The notes under the pieces are model-generated. The model searched no databases. It saw nothing but the letters and a program-made list of their open reading frames with translations, and was not told the origin of the DNA. From the NCBI RefSeq assembly GCF_004193775.1, contig NC_041016.1, positions 33,651,511-33,715,510 on the forward strand: 64,000 nucleotides of DNA, read 5' to 3'. This document shows positions 34,447 through 46,713 of the stretch, piece by piece; position 1 is the first letter of the stretch; each line of letters starts with the position of its first letter. The position numbers and the translations under genes are program-made. Source of the stretch: Glycine soja (Eukaryota > Streptophyta > Magnoliopsida > Fabales > Fabaceae).

Positions 34447-35160
34447 TTTGTATGTTTGTAGAATTTGTTTTGTCATTTTGGCTACTATTAAATCTTTTCT
34501 TGATGAAGACAATTGGTATTACACTACGTGTTGTTGCCACGAAAAGGTATCTCCAAACTCTAAAAAGTACTATTGTGATAGATGTGTCAAACACGTCACA
34601 AATGTCACCCGAAGATCATTAATTATACCTACATTTTTTATTTCAAAAATATATCTTATCATTTATACACATACTACAATAATTATATTTTTAATTAATC
34701 ATACAAAAATGTCAATTTAATAAGAGCTAAACAAATTTTGAGGTATATTTAATTATATTACTGGTTTTTCCTCAAACTATGTGTCAATTATGAGACTACT
34801 TCTACCACATTCGTGATGTTTGATCGTGATATATCTGATTTGCTAAAACAGACTAGCGCAAGTTGCTCGAATCTAAGAACCTAATGGGTAGCTTTTATTT
34901 GTGTGCTATAAATCTGTTAAATTAATTATATCAATCCAGTAATCACTCTTATGTTCAATTTTTAATTGTAACACATTTTCATATGGTATGCCAAAGGAGT
35001 TGGTTGACCTACAAGATCAAACCTTTCTACTCAAGGTTGGCTCTGATCGGGGGATGGGATCGAAATTTGAATTGTCCTATACAGTCAAGAAGGTTCTAGT
35101 TGATTTTGATTTAATCCAAAAATTCAAAGATCTAGAGATCGTCAAGGTCATTTTTTAAAC
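34447..35160 (+). pseudogene. Replication protein A large-subunit-like C-terminal domain, broken
   Basis: Three exon-like plus-strand blocks match the C-terminal DNA-binding domain of plant RPA70-like proteins. The first (about 34470-34615) has CFVILATIKSFLDEDNWYYT and a zinc-binding CCCHEK...YYCDRCVKHV. The second (about 34780-34875) has ETTSTTFVMFDRDISDLL. The third (about 34985-35150) has MPKELVDLQDQTFLLKVGSD and FELSYTVKKVLVDFDLIQKF. RPA binds single-stranded DNA in replication and repair; many plant copies of this domain were spread by Helitrons or are derived from them. Upstream domains are absent and borders are degraded, so this is a remnant. I found no clear Helitron 3' hairpin. Confidence 0.75.
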
Positions 35161-36780
35161 TATAATGCCTGAATTAATTGAAAATAATTTTACCACATTA
35201 ATTTTGAATTTATTACTCTAAAATTGATTTTATTATTAAATTTGGATTAATTTGACCTCAAATTATAATATAATTTTTTTTGAACATATATTAAGGATTT
35301 ACACCAAGGTGTCTCAAAATTGGACCCATAACAGGTGGCTAAGGAGGTTGTTAAGGTAATTATATTATACAACACTTATAAATAGTTGCCGAGTCATAAA
35401 ATAAATTAGGACCCTCAAATATTTTGGATTGATGCAAATAATTACAATGTTTAAAAGTTGTATCTTATATGCCATTAGACAGATGCAATGTTAGATCTGA
35501 ACAATCCTATATGATATATTTGGACAATCCATGATACCCATTATTTTGATGATAACAAAGATATAAACTATTAATGGACTAATGGTTTATGTGAAGTGAA
35601 ACATAACATACTTGCTATAAGCTTCTATGGCAAAAAAAATTATCCTTATACTTTTACAAGTAATCATCCAAAGGGAGCTAGAACTTGTTTTTTTATTAAT
35701 AACTTAATTTGGTGCCCAATGCACTTTTATAAAACATGCGTCCAACCTTTATGAAAACCAATATCAATACACTAAGTCTTGCTTTGCACATTTAAAGGAA
35801 ATAAACACTTGCACTAAGTGTTTTATACTAAGCAAAATGATGATCATTTAGTATTGAGTTCATGTTAGCTGGCACGAAATGAATATTCTTATTCGTATCT
35901 TAATGATTTTTGTTATCTCTTATAATTTGAATTGATAATATTTTCATTTAAAGTATACAATGGCAGAGAAAACAAATGGAAGAATATCACAGCGACAAGA
36001 ATCAAATCGTACAAGTAGTGGAGTAGAGAGTCGCAAACGCAGTGTATTGTTGTCCCTTCTCTCTCTCCTCAATGAGTTGTCATGTAGCAGAAAAAAAAAC
36101 TAAATATTTTTCTAAAGCCTATATAAAGACCCTCAAGCCTAAGAGTTAAGTATGAAGAATTATTACAAGCTATGTGCTCATCAAATATTCATTGGACAAT
36201 AAAGTGTACATAAGCTTAATTGATGTCCTTTATTGTGCAAAGTTATTCTGTGTAAAATGATTGTGTATTATTATATCCTTTTTGTGAGAGTTGAATCGTT
36301 GTATTCATTCAAACATTTGTTGTTTGTGAAAATCAGGTGTGGCTTAGTGTTAAAGATTACTTAGGTGTTCTTAAACTCAGGGGAAGTTTAAGGGCATGCT
36401 AGAAGTGGCTTAGAGAATACTAGTTGTAGCCAAGAATGGTAGGTCACAATACTTGTTTGTAATAAGTTAGATTAGTGGAACCCTTTATAGGTTGTAAAGG
36501 GGAACTAGATATAGCTTAGGTTTAGTGAACCAGTATAAATTAAGTATTTCTACTTTTCTCTTTGTTATTTAACTTATATTCTCTTAAGCATATCTTCACT
36601 CACTTGGATGCATATGTCTGCTTTTGAAGTTTTTGATTCTATTGGACAATATTTATTAAACCTATTTTCAACATCTTATTCAAACTCATTTGTGAAAATT
36701 GATAATTATTTTTCACATCTTGTTTTTGTGAGCAATTATCTTAGTTTTGATAGGATTGTTGTGAATAAATAGTTGCTTTT
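35161..36780. repeat. Probable copia-type LTR sequence, unresolved
   Basis: From about 35530 (ATTTTGATGATAACAAAGAT) to about 36780 the sequence has the look of a long plant copia (SIRE/Maximus-like) LTR. It has a leader-like stretch (CCTATATAAAGACCCTC, 36117-36133) and a tail with TTAGTGAACCAGTATAAATT (36517-36536). No partner LTR, primer-binding site or target-site duplication is visible, so this is a low-confidence call. No gene is present. Confidence 0.35.
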
Positions 36781-38066
36781 GTGAATAAACTTATACAAAA
36801 TGAATTCAAGAAATAAAAATAAAGTTTTGATGTTTTTCTTGTGATATTCATATGAATAGGGGAAATTCAAAGTAAAATAAAAAAGAGTTGAAGATCAATT
36901 CTAGTAAGCTTGAAGTTTGCCACAACGAAACTAGGACCAAAGACTGAGGATGATGCATTGCAGAAATTCGCCATAGTGAGCAACAAGTCCAGGAATCAAG
37001 TGGAGATTCAAATATATGTGATTTTCACTTTAGCTAGAATTGTTCTTGCCGTGGCTAAAAAATTTGTTGCGACTAAAATTTGACATGGCACAAAACTTAA
37101 TAGAATCTTTGTTATAAGTAGGGAAGACAAAGGCTGAGGAACTCAACATTTGTAGCCAAAAAAGCTTGTTAAGGGGCAACTTCAGGGTGAAGGACTCTCC
37201 AATGAGCTCCAATGGTGGAAGCCTCCATCTCCATCAATTCTTCATTGATTTGTCACTCTTCCATGGCTTGTAATAGCTAAACTCCCTTTGTTGTTGGATT
37301 AGGATGTAGTAGAAGTTCAAAACATGTGATCTCTTGGTAATTTGGAATCTATTCTAATCTTTAATGCAATCCTTTTTACTTCTTCTCTTAATTTCTATGC
37401 TTAGGAGTGATCAACCTAGCTTTTAGATATTTAAATTGTGTGGAAACAAGTTCATATCCTAGATTTGGAGTAGAATGCGCATGAATCTATTGCTAGGAAT
37501 AGATTAGGTTTATGCATTGATGAGATTTCTGATTTTGTTCCAATTTCTAGGTTAGGTTACTTAAGCAATTGGGAATCTATTCTAGGAATTGAGAATCCCT
37601 TACCTAAGGAATTAGAATTTTATTAACTTTTATGAATCTTGTTTGTCTTAAGATTGAGAATATGATATGAGATTGTGATAATATGTGATGAATTTTGTAT
37701 GATATTTGAATCCAACAAAGCTTTTACCTTCCATTTGATTTCATAATTTACTGCATAAATTTGTTTGTGAAAACCAATAAACATTGCTCTTTTGCTACAT
37801 CGAATTGACACCCATTGCAGCTATGTGATTTTCGTTGTGGCTAGAGTTGTTCTCGTTGTGACTAAAATCACCTTTTTTATTTTGCAACTTTTTTGTTGTA
37901 GTGAATTCTACCTTCACCACAACAAATTTTCCTCTGTAGTTCCTTATTGTTAATTAATAATTCCTTGGATATTACACAAGTCTCTATGGACACGATACAT
38001 AAATACTTATCATTTCTTTACTACATAGACTAGGTACATTTGCCTAGATTATGAGTCAATAAGAAA
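36781..38066 (+). repeat. Probable LTR of a degraded Athila-like gypsy element
   Basis: This non-coding block sits immediately upstream of a degenerate tRNA-Asp-type primer-binding site and an Athila-like gag on the same strand. It contains direct-repeat words such as GTGATTTTC[A/G][C/T]T..GGCTA at 37018 and 37828. The left limit is not defined by sequence and is approximate. Confidence 0.4.
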
Positions 38067-38067
38067 T

Positions 38068-38085
38068 TTGCATTGTTGTCGGGGA
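38068..38085 (+). promoter_or_regulatory. Degenerate tRNA-Asp-type primer-binding site
   Basis: TTGCATTGTTGTCGGGGA matches TGGCGCCGTTGCCGGGGA at 13 of 18 positions; most differences are C-to-T or G-to-A changes. Its position before gag supports the call. Confidence 0.55.
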
Positions 38086-38262
38086 CTTGTGTCTCAATAT
38101 CTAGGTAATTAACAAGCTTTATTATCTTAGTTTAGTTTTTAGTTTCTTTGCAGTTTTTTATTCTTAGTTAAAATTCGTCATTTGTTAACTCTTGTGCACT
38201 AACTTGGTTTATATTGTTGTACGTTTTTCCTTATTTTAGTTTCAACTCTCCTCTCTTGATTT

Positions 38263-39092
38263 TATGGAAGAAGATTATGTACACCTCCAAGGAGAACTTT
38301 AGAAGATTATGCCGCATTCAAGGGTCCTCTTAACTTTAACACTATTGTTAGACTCGGGGTGAATGTGGCCAACCTAGAGTTGAATCCAAAACTCATTCAA
38401 TTGATTCAAATGATCAATTTCATGGGTTTTCACATGAAAATCCTTTTACACATCTCTCTACTTTCATTGAAGACTTCAAGTGAATCTTATGAGCTTTTTG
38501 AGGACATGGCTTCAAATGACCATGAATTTCAACATGAGTGGATTCCTAAGGAAATAAAGGAAATTCTAGAGCTTACCTCTTAAAAGGCTATCATAGCTCA
38601 ACAACTTGAGGTCCTCACTAAGTAAGTGTCCCAATTCTATAAAGAATTTGAACATTGGCAAAGCAACCTACTCCCAACTTACCAAGTCTATTATTGTGAA
38701 TTGTGTGGTGATAGTCATGTTAATAGTGAGTGTGTTGTGCAAGAGAAGGGACAATAACATCCACAAATCATCTTTAATGAGTGGATGAGCACATTGGAAA
38801 ATACACTCACTCAATTCATTCGAGTATCCACGTTCAACCAAAAGAGCACTAAAGCTTCCATTAATAATTAGGTAGTCCAAGTCAAGCAATTAGCAATGCA
38901 ATTGGAAGACAAGTCTACCAACACCTTTTCATCCAACTTGGAGGAAAATCCTAAAATAGAGCATTGCAATTTGCCATCATTGGTGGTGGTAGGAGCTTTG
39001 GTGAGAAAAAGTGAAAGTTGGAGTGAGTGAAAATGCCGTTGAAAAGAGAAAAATGGTAGAAAAAGAGACTGAAGAAAAAAAGTGAGGAGGAT
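38263..39092 (+). pseudogene. Athila/Calypso-like gypsy gag, internally deleted, truncated at 39092
   Basis: Plus-strand frames preserve the Gag N-terminal motif FHGFPHENPFTH-like (38420-38460, partly in a shifted frame), then after an internal deletion the region FEDMASNDHEFQHEW, a zinc-knuckle-like CELCGDSHVNSEC (about 38693-38732) and the coiled segment NEWMSTLENTLTQFI...LAMQLEDKSTNTFSSNLEENPK. The Gag core between them is gone. The frame is broken by stops. The sequence ends abruptly at 39092, where the LTR of a minus-strand gypsy element begins, so that element inserted into this gag. Confidence 0.7.
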
Positions 39093-40219
39093 TGATCGAG
39101 ACCGTACCCGAATCAAATAAACATTAAAATGCAGTAACTATGAAGTGATCCTAGGTCGTCTCCCAACGAGCAATGATACACCAAATGTTCATAACAGATA
39201 GTAGGAAAATAGTAACGAATGGGGGGGGGGGTTGTTTGCTTTTGTAAATTAAACAGCGAAAAGATGAATTAGAAAATATCAAAATTAAAACATGTTGCTT
39301 CCCCTTGATTCACAAGCAAGTCTCTTATCCTAGGTTACGAGAATTTATCCTTTATCAGTTTAACCACTTAATCCAACCCTAAATTAAATTACTAAGCGAA
39401 ATTTAACATAAGGCATTCATTATGTGATTAAGCAACACATACACCAATAACTCATAAACGATCATTAAGCATGAACGTAAATTAAGCACTGAGACAATTA
39501 ATCAAGCACTAAGCATGCATGAATTAAAAACAACAAATTCTGAGTAATTAGTGAAGAGGAAAAACTGAACAGAATTTAATAGTAATAATAGAACCTCAAA
39601 AAGAACTGTGCTTGATCCTCAAGAGAAAACAACGCTGGGGACTTAGCCTTCCATTAATCAGTAGAAAACAAAGAAAACTAGAATTATTCTTCCAAAACGA
39701 AAAAGTGTCTAAAAGAAGAAGAGAAGCCTAAAACTAAAAATGAAAAAGGAGAGAGAGAAGAGAGAGGAGAGAGAGAAGAGAGGGCCTAAACTAGAACCTT
39801 GGTGCTGTTATATAGTCTTCCAGCCCCAAAGCTTACAAATCTGTTTTAAATCCAAGCCCATAAATAAAATAAAATAAAATCAAATCTAGATAAGATAAAA
39901 TAAGATAAGATCTAGATGAAATAATATCTAGATGAGATCAAATCTAAATAATATCTAGATAAGATAAGATAAGATCTAATTTTGTAGAATAAAATAGTCT
40001 GCCCTCTTCAAGTCCAAGCCCAATTCTAGATTCAAGCCCAAGCCCAATTCTGGATTCAAGCCCAATGCTTCATTAATTCCTGAAATTAGATTAAAAACAT
40101 CAAATTAGCTGAATGGGCCCAAATAATAAAATTGCCTAATTAATTTGACAATTAAGACTAATCAGTACTTAAAGTGGTGCAAAAAGGGTTAAGAAATAGG
40201 AGAAAATAATGACACATCA
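39093..40219 (-). repeat. 3' LTR of minus-strand Athila-like element B (1127 bp)
   Basis: It runs TGATCGAG...GACACATCA in plus orientation and is the reverse complement, with substitutions, of the LTR at 55280-56406; by my boundaries both are 1127 bp. In element sense it starts TGATGTGTCATTATTTTC. An 11-base G-run (39221-39231) corresponds to the C-run in the other LTR. The outer end abuts the interrupted gag at 39092. Confidence 0.85.
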
Positions 40220-40230
40220 AAACCCCCCAT
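40220..40230 (-). promoter_or_regulatory. Polypurine tract of element B
   Basis: The minus strand reads ATGGGGGGTTT directly before the LTR, the expected primer for plus-strand DNA synthesis. Confidence 0.8.
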
Positions 40231-41709
40231 ACTTAGCCTTTTGCACTCCTGGGCAAAATGAAATAAAGAACAAAATCCAAGGATATCAAAGAGAGAAAAA
40301 CAAAACATTTACATATTTCTCAATGAACATCAAGGAATGAAAGGAATGGGTAACATCTAACATGAAGAGATCCAAAGAGTCAAGACATTCGTGAAAATCA
40401 TCCAAGCAACCCAATCATGGCAAAATAGTAAATCTGCTCAATAATGAAAAGTGATAAAGCCTCACAAGATATACACTCTATCTCTCAAGTGTCTAGGCTA
40501 CTGTTTACTCTCGAAGCACCCATGAAAACAAACACCACATAGACTTGGAAAAATTCTAAAATTGACAAACAACTTGACAAACACATGCACATGAGGATCA
40601 AAAGGTCTTTAAAGGTTGTAATGGGGCCAAGGACAAGGTAGGGAAAAATATGGAATAAGTAGCTAAATCCCAAAGGAATAGAGGAGCAATGGGGAATAAG
40701 TGGAAATTAAGCACAAGTAGTAAACCCAAACCCTCTAATATCAACAAAATCAACCAAGGTTCCCAAATCAAGTCCTCATATCAAGACCTTATTTATTCAA
40801 CTTCACTTTTTTTTTAATAGTACAAATTTGCAGAATTTGCAGCAACTGAATTTGTTTTTTCATTTTTTTATTGAACAATACAAAATTGAAGATTAAAGCG
40901 AGAACTAGGCAATATATATATATACATCAAGCATGGCCAAAATAAAACATTAAGCATGGCAAAAAATCATATATTCCAATGAAACATACCCCCCCCGCCC
41001 CCCACTTATTCCCAAAACAATTCCAAAGCTCCAAAATTCCTTAAGGTAAGGTGATATCATGGTTTTTCGCTTAAGGCTTGTAATGAGCTTCAAAACAAAG
41101 AAAGGGGACATAGGCTCAAAGGGGCTATCAAAGGAATCAATTCAAGGTAAGTCCATTTGGCTAGAAGCTTATAAGAACAAAATTGCCTAAATCATTTCCA
41201 AATATACATGTGAATTAGGAAGCATCAACAAGAATAAAGCCAAGGCTATTGTGCAAGAAATCAATGGGGCAAAACACATCAAAAGATTATGATGATGGAT
41301 GGCTCAAATTCTCACAAAGGTAAACTTATCACTTTCAAATTAAGCTTTCAAAACTATCATGACATGTAGAGGAAAAACAAGGATTTCAAATCACAAAATG
41401 TCAAGAGACTTTTATTTTCAGAATAATTACCCATTACTTGAACATATCCTATAATTCAAAGACAAACATGCAAATTTAACACAACAAAACTAACAAAATT
41501 AAACTAGAACCCAACAAAACTAACAAAATTAAACTAATTTAGCACAACTAACAAAACTAGCAAAACCAAAGAACACTCCCCCCATACTTAAACAACATAT
41601 TGTCCTCAATGTAGCACAAGTAAAAGATTAAAAGCAATTAAACCATCAAATAGAATAGGACAAATGTAATAAAAGTAAAGAAGGAGATAGGAAAGAAAAA
41701 CTCCCTAAG
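40231..41709 (-). other. Non-coding 3' region of element B
   Basis: About 1.5 kb between the end of pol and the polypurine tract, without any coding frame. Athila-type elements often carry an env-like ORF here; none is recognisable. Confidence 0.55.
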
Positions 41710-44700
41710 TTATGGTGGAGGAAGAGTATGGTGGAGTAAGGAAGTCTCTTCCACCACTACGTCCACTAAAGAAGGGTTTGTGAGGAATGGCTTAAGTCGG
41801 TGTCCATTGACCTTGAAGCTCTTGTTCGTGGAGTCGCTTTTGATCTCAACTGTACCATAAGGAAAAACATTAGTAACAAAAAAAGGACCAATCCACTTAG
41901 ACCTCAACTTACCACTCATGAGTCCAAGATTAGAATTATACAATAACACTTTTTGCCCAACCATGGAGTCCTTCTTAATTATCATGCTATCATGGAACTT
42001 CTTGGTCTTTTCTTTGTAGAACTTGGCATTCTCATACGTTTCTAGGTGGATCTCATCTAACTCACTCAGTTGCAACTTTCTTTCCTCACCAGCTTGATCC
42101 ATAGAGAAGTTGCAGGTCTTCACTGCCTAGTATGCTTTGTGCTCAATCTCCATTGGAAGATGACATGTCTTTCCAAAGACAACCTGATAAGGAGACATTC
42201 CTATGGGTGCTTTGTAGGCAGTCCTATGTGCCGAAAGAGCATCATCTAGTCTGGTACTCCAATCTTTCCTGCTTGGCTGCACAATCTTCTCTAAAATTCT
42301 CTTGATCTCCTTGTTAGAAATTTTTGCCTATCCATTAGTTTGGGGGTGGTATGGTGTGGATACCCTGTGGACAACCCCATACTTTTTAAGCAAGGCATGC
42401 ATTGATTTGTTGCAAAAATGGGTTCCTTGATCACTAACGATTGCTTTAGGTACTCCAAACCTGCAAAACAAATTAGATCTGACAAAATCTACAACAACCT
42501 TAGCATTATTAGTTCTAGTGGGCTTGGCTTCCACCCATTTTGAAACATAATCAACTACAAGGAGAATGTAAACATAACCAAAAGATACAGGAAAAGGGCC
42601 CATGAAATCTATACCCCAGACATCAAACACCTCACAAAATAGTGTAGGTTGCTGAGGCATTTGTTGTCGCCATGTAAGTGCACTTCCTGCTCTCTAACAC
42701 TGCTCACAAGTGCTATAAATCTTCCACACATCTTTAAAGATGGTGGGCCAGTAAAAGCCACATTCAAGCACTTTGCAAGATGTCCTTTGAACACCCAGAT
42801 GACCTCCCGGTGCGGAAGAATGACAGAACTGCAAGACTGAGTCAATCTCATGATCTGGAATGCATCGTCTAATGACCTGATCACTGCACAATTTCCACAA
42901 GTAGGGGTCATCCCAAATAAAATGCTTAGCATCACTTTTAATTTTATCTTTTTGAGCCTTAGATGCTAAGGGAGGAAAAATAGAAGCAACTAAATAATTG
43001 ACAATGCTGGCAAACCAGGGAGTAGAAAGAGAATCAGAAATACTATACAATATATATAAATAATCATCCGGGAAATCATCCCGAATGGGTGAGTCCTCAT
43101 CAGACACATGTTCGATCCGACTCAAATGATCAACAACTAAATTTTGTGCTCCGCTCCTATCACGGATCTCCAAGTCAAACTCTTGGAGCCAGAGCATCCA
43201 TCAGATCAACCTAGGCTTTGAATTAGCCTTCTACAACAAGTACTTTAAAGCTGCATGGTCAGTATAAACAATAATGCGAGTACCAAGCAAATAAGAATGA
43301 AATTTTTCAAGAGCAAAAACTATGGGTAGTAGCTCTTTCTCAGTAGTAGTATAATTCGCTTGGGCAACATCTAAAGTCCTAGAAGCATAATATATCACCC
43401 TAGGCAATTTATCAATTTTCTGAGCAAGGACAGCCCCCAATGCATAATTTGATGCATCACACATAAGCTCAAAATGGGCTGTCCAGTCGGGTTCTTGGAT
43501 GATGAGGGTGGTAGTCAGTGCTCTTTTTAGGCAATCAAAAGCCTCTTTGCATTTATCATTAAAGTCAAACTCCACCTCATTTTGCAACGAGTTGGATAGT
43601 GGAAGGGCTACTTTGCTAAAATCTCTTATAAAGCGCCCGTAGAATCCTGCATGACCAAGAAAAGATCGCACCTCTCACACGCAAGAGGGGTAAGGCAATT
43701 GTGAAATAACATAAATTTTTGCAGGATCTACTTCAATGCCCTTATTGGAAATAATGTGGCCTAAAACTATACCTTGCTCAACCATAAAATGACATTTTTC
43801 AAAATTTAGAACAAGGTTAGTTTGAGTGCATCTATTCAAAACCTTTTCCAGACTATCCAAACAAACATCAAAAGAGGATCCATATATAGTGAAATCATCC
43901 ATAAACACCTCTATGCAATTTTCTAAAAAATCACTAAAAATACTAATCATGCACTGCTGGAAGGTACCAGGGGCATTGCACAAGTCGAAAGGCATCCTCC
44001 TATAGGCAAAAGTGCCGAAGGGGAAGGTGAATGTGGTCTTTTCCTGATCCTCAGAAGCAATAGTGATTTGCATATAACCAGAAAAACCATCAAGGAAACA
44101 GTAGTGAGATTTACCTGCCAGGCTTTCAAGCATCTGGTCAATGAATGACAGTGGAAAATGGTCCTTTTTGGTAACCTGGTTCAGCCTCCTATAGTCGTTG
44201 CATACTCTCCAACTGTTCTACACCTGAGTAGGAATCAACTCATCCTTCTCATATTTTATCACGGCGAGGCCGGTTTTCTTCGTAACTACCTGGACGGGAC
44301 TCACCCATTGGCTGTCGGAGATAGGATAAATGATTCCAACTTGCAAAAGCTTGGTTACCTCCTTCTTCACTACATCAGGAATCACCGGGTTGAGTCTTCT
44401 CTGTAGCTGTCTTACTGGTTTAGCCCCATCTTCTAAAATTATTCGATGCATACATGTGGATGGGCTAATACCAGGAATGTCCGCCAGGGTCCAGCCTATA
44501 GCCTTCTTATGCTTCTTGAGAACTGATAACAGTTTCTCCTTTTGCTCATCAGCAGGGGAGGCAGATATAATTACTGGAAAACTTTTGCTATCATCCAAGT
44601 AAGCATATTTTAAATTTGATGGCAGAGGCTTCAATTCTGGTGTGGATGGCTAGATAGTGGTAGAAAAAGATGGTTTCTCAGCCTGTACCTCATAAAGAAA

Positions 44701-46713
44701 GTCAAAGGTATGTGTACTTCCTGAAACATGGTTAGTTCTATCTGACTCTATAAAATCAATCTCAAGAGGTAAAACATCACTAGACAAGTAATCAATATCA
44801 AATTCAGATTCACTCTCAGCATCAAATTCAGACATATGATCAAGTACAAATTCAGATTCAATGCATGAAGAGTGACAGGCATGCAGATTAGAATGAAGAT
44901 CAATCATGTATTCATCAACAATATGGTCAATTATTTCAACACGAAATACATAAAGATCTTCAGATGGGTGTTTCATAGCATCAAGAATATTAAAATGAAC
45001 AGTTATATCACCAAACTCCATAGATAATGTGCCTGCATATACATCTATCTTAGTTCTAGCAGTTTTCATAAAAGGTCTGCCTAGAATGATGGGAACTGAT
45101 CCTTTAGAAAATCCCTCCTTCATATTTAAAATATTAAAATCAACAGGGAAAATCAGCTCTCCAACTCTAACTAAGACATGCTCTATGAAACCAGCAGGAT
45201 AGGCAACACTTCTATTAGCTAAATGAATTACCACATCAGTTGACTGCAAAGGACCTAGAGATAGAGAATTAAAAATAGACAGAGGCATAACACTAACAGA
45301 AGCTCCTAAATCTAGCATGGCATTGTCAAACTTATTGTTCCTTATAATACAAGGTATGCTGAATGTACCTGGATCTTTACATTTTTCAGGGATTTGGGGA
45401 ACATATTTACCAATCAATGTGGAGACATTTCTGCCCATACTAATTCTTTCACTTCCTTTAAGCTTCTGCTTATTAGTGCACAACTCTTTCAAGAATTTAG
45501 CATATCTTGGAATTTGCTTTATTGCATCCAGCAGAGGTATGTTTACCTCTACTTTTCTAAATGTTTCCAATATCTCATTCTCAGTATCTTCCATTTTTTT
45601 GTTGGAAATTGCTCTTGGAGGGAATGAAAGAGGGATATGTTGCTTCTCTTTAGATTCACCTGCATAGAAATTGTTAGGTAACTTACTCTTTAAATTTTTG
45701 TCATCATCTTTTTCTGGAGTAGAGTGAAGTTGGGCAGGTTCATTTGCAGATGAGGAAGATGTTGCTGGTTGAGGTTCTTGACACTGCTTTCCTGACCTCA
45801 ATGAAATGACACTCACATTTTTGGGATTCTGGACAGATTGAGAAGGCAATATGTCAGAATTCTGGGACTGTTGTTGATTTAACTATGTAGCCAATTGTCC
45901 CATCTGATTAGTTAAGCTCTGAATGGAAGCTCTGGTCTCTTGTTGAAACTGCATGTTTTGCATAGTCATTTGCCTCACAAGTTCTTCAAGGGAAGGTTGC
46001 GAAAGAGCCTCAACTGTTTGCTATTTCTGGGGCTATTGCTGTTGTTGTTGCTGAATTGGTGGAGGAACATATGGTCTTCTTGGGCCAGCAACATTTTGAA
46101 AATAAGGTTGCTGTTGCTGCTGTTGTGAAGGATTTGACCATCTAAGGTTGGGATGATTACTCCATCCGGGATTGTACCTGTTGCTGGAGAGGTCATAATT
46201 GTTCTGTTGTGGCTGATTTTGTTGCTAAGGTTGAGGAGGTCTGTTGTAGATGTTTGCAGCATAAGCTTCAAGCTATTCAATTGCTTCAGATTGTTGCATA
46301 GAAGGGCAAAGGTCTGTGTGGTGGTCGGCAGAGGAGCATAAACCACAGAGTCTGGCGACAGGTGCAAATTTTTGATTCATGGCCAGTTGGGTTACCAGGT
46401 TAACCAAGGCATCTAGTTTACCTTCAAGCTTCTTAGTCTCACCTGATGAAGATGAATTCGTGGCTACTTCATGCACTTTTCTAATGACAATAGCATCACT
46501 TTTGGCACTAAATTGTTGGGAGTTGGAAGCCATATTCTCAATTAAATTTCTAGCTTCAGTAGGGGTCATGTCTCCTAGGGCTCCACCACTGGCAGCATCT
46601 ATCATACTTCTCTCCATGTTGCTGAGTCCTTCATAAAAATATTGGAGGAGAAACTGCTCAGAAATCTGGTGGTGAGGGCAACTAACACATTTGTCATAGC
46701 CTATATGGTACAC
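41710..46713 (-). pseudogene. Element B gag (C-terminal part), protease, RT, RNase H and integrase
   Basis: From the right: Gag C-terminus with knuckle CGLCSSADHHTDLC and a Gln-rich stretch (45975-46713, with frame changes and stops), then one frame from 45849 to 41710. That frame holds protease (LDLGASVSVMPLSIF, about 45280-45330), reverse transcriptase (GFSGYMQI, FMDDFTIYG near 43885-43915), RNase H (CDASNYALGAVLAQ, YTDHAALKYLL), integrase HHCC (HSSAPGGHLG, CEQC) and core (VWGIDFMGPFP, VSDQGTHFCN, YHPQTNG), and a C-terminal domain ending near PPP. It is interrupted by in-frame stops at about 44650, 44218, 43675, 43228, 43198, 42694, 42328 and 42124, but I found no frameshift within pol. The 5' half of gag and the 5' LTR are missing; sequence changes abruptly near 46694. 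Confidence 0.92.
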
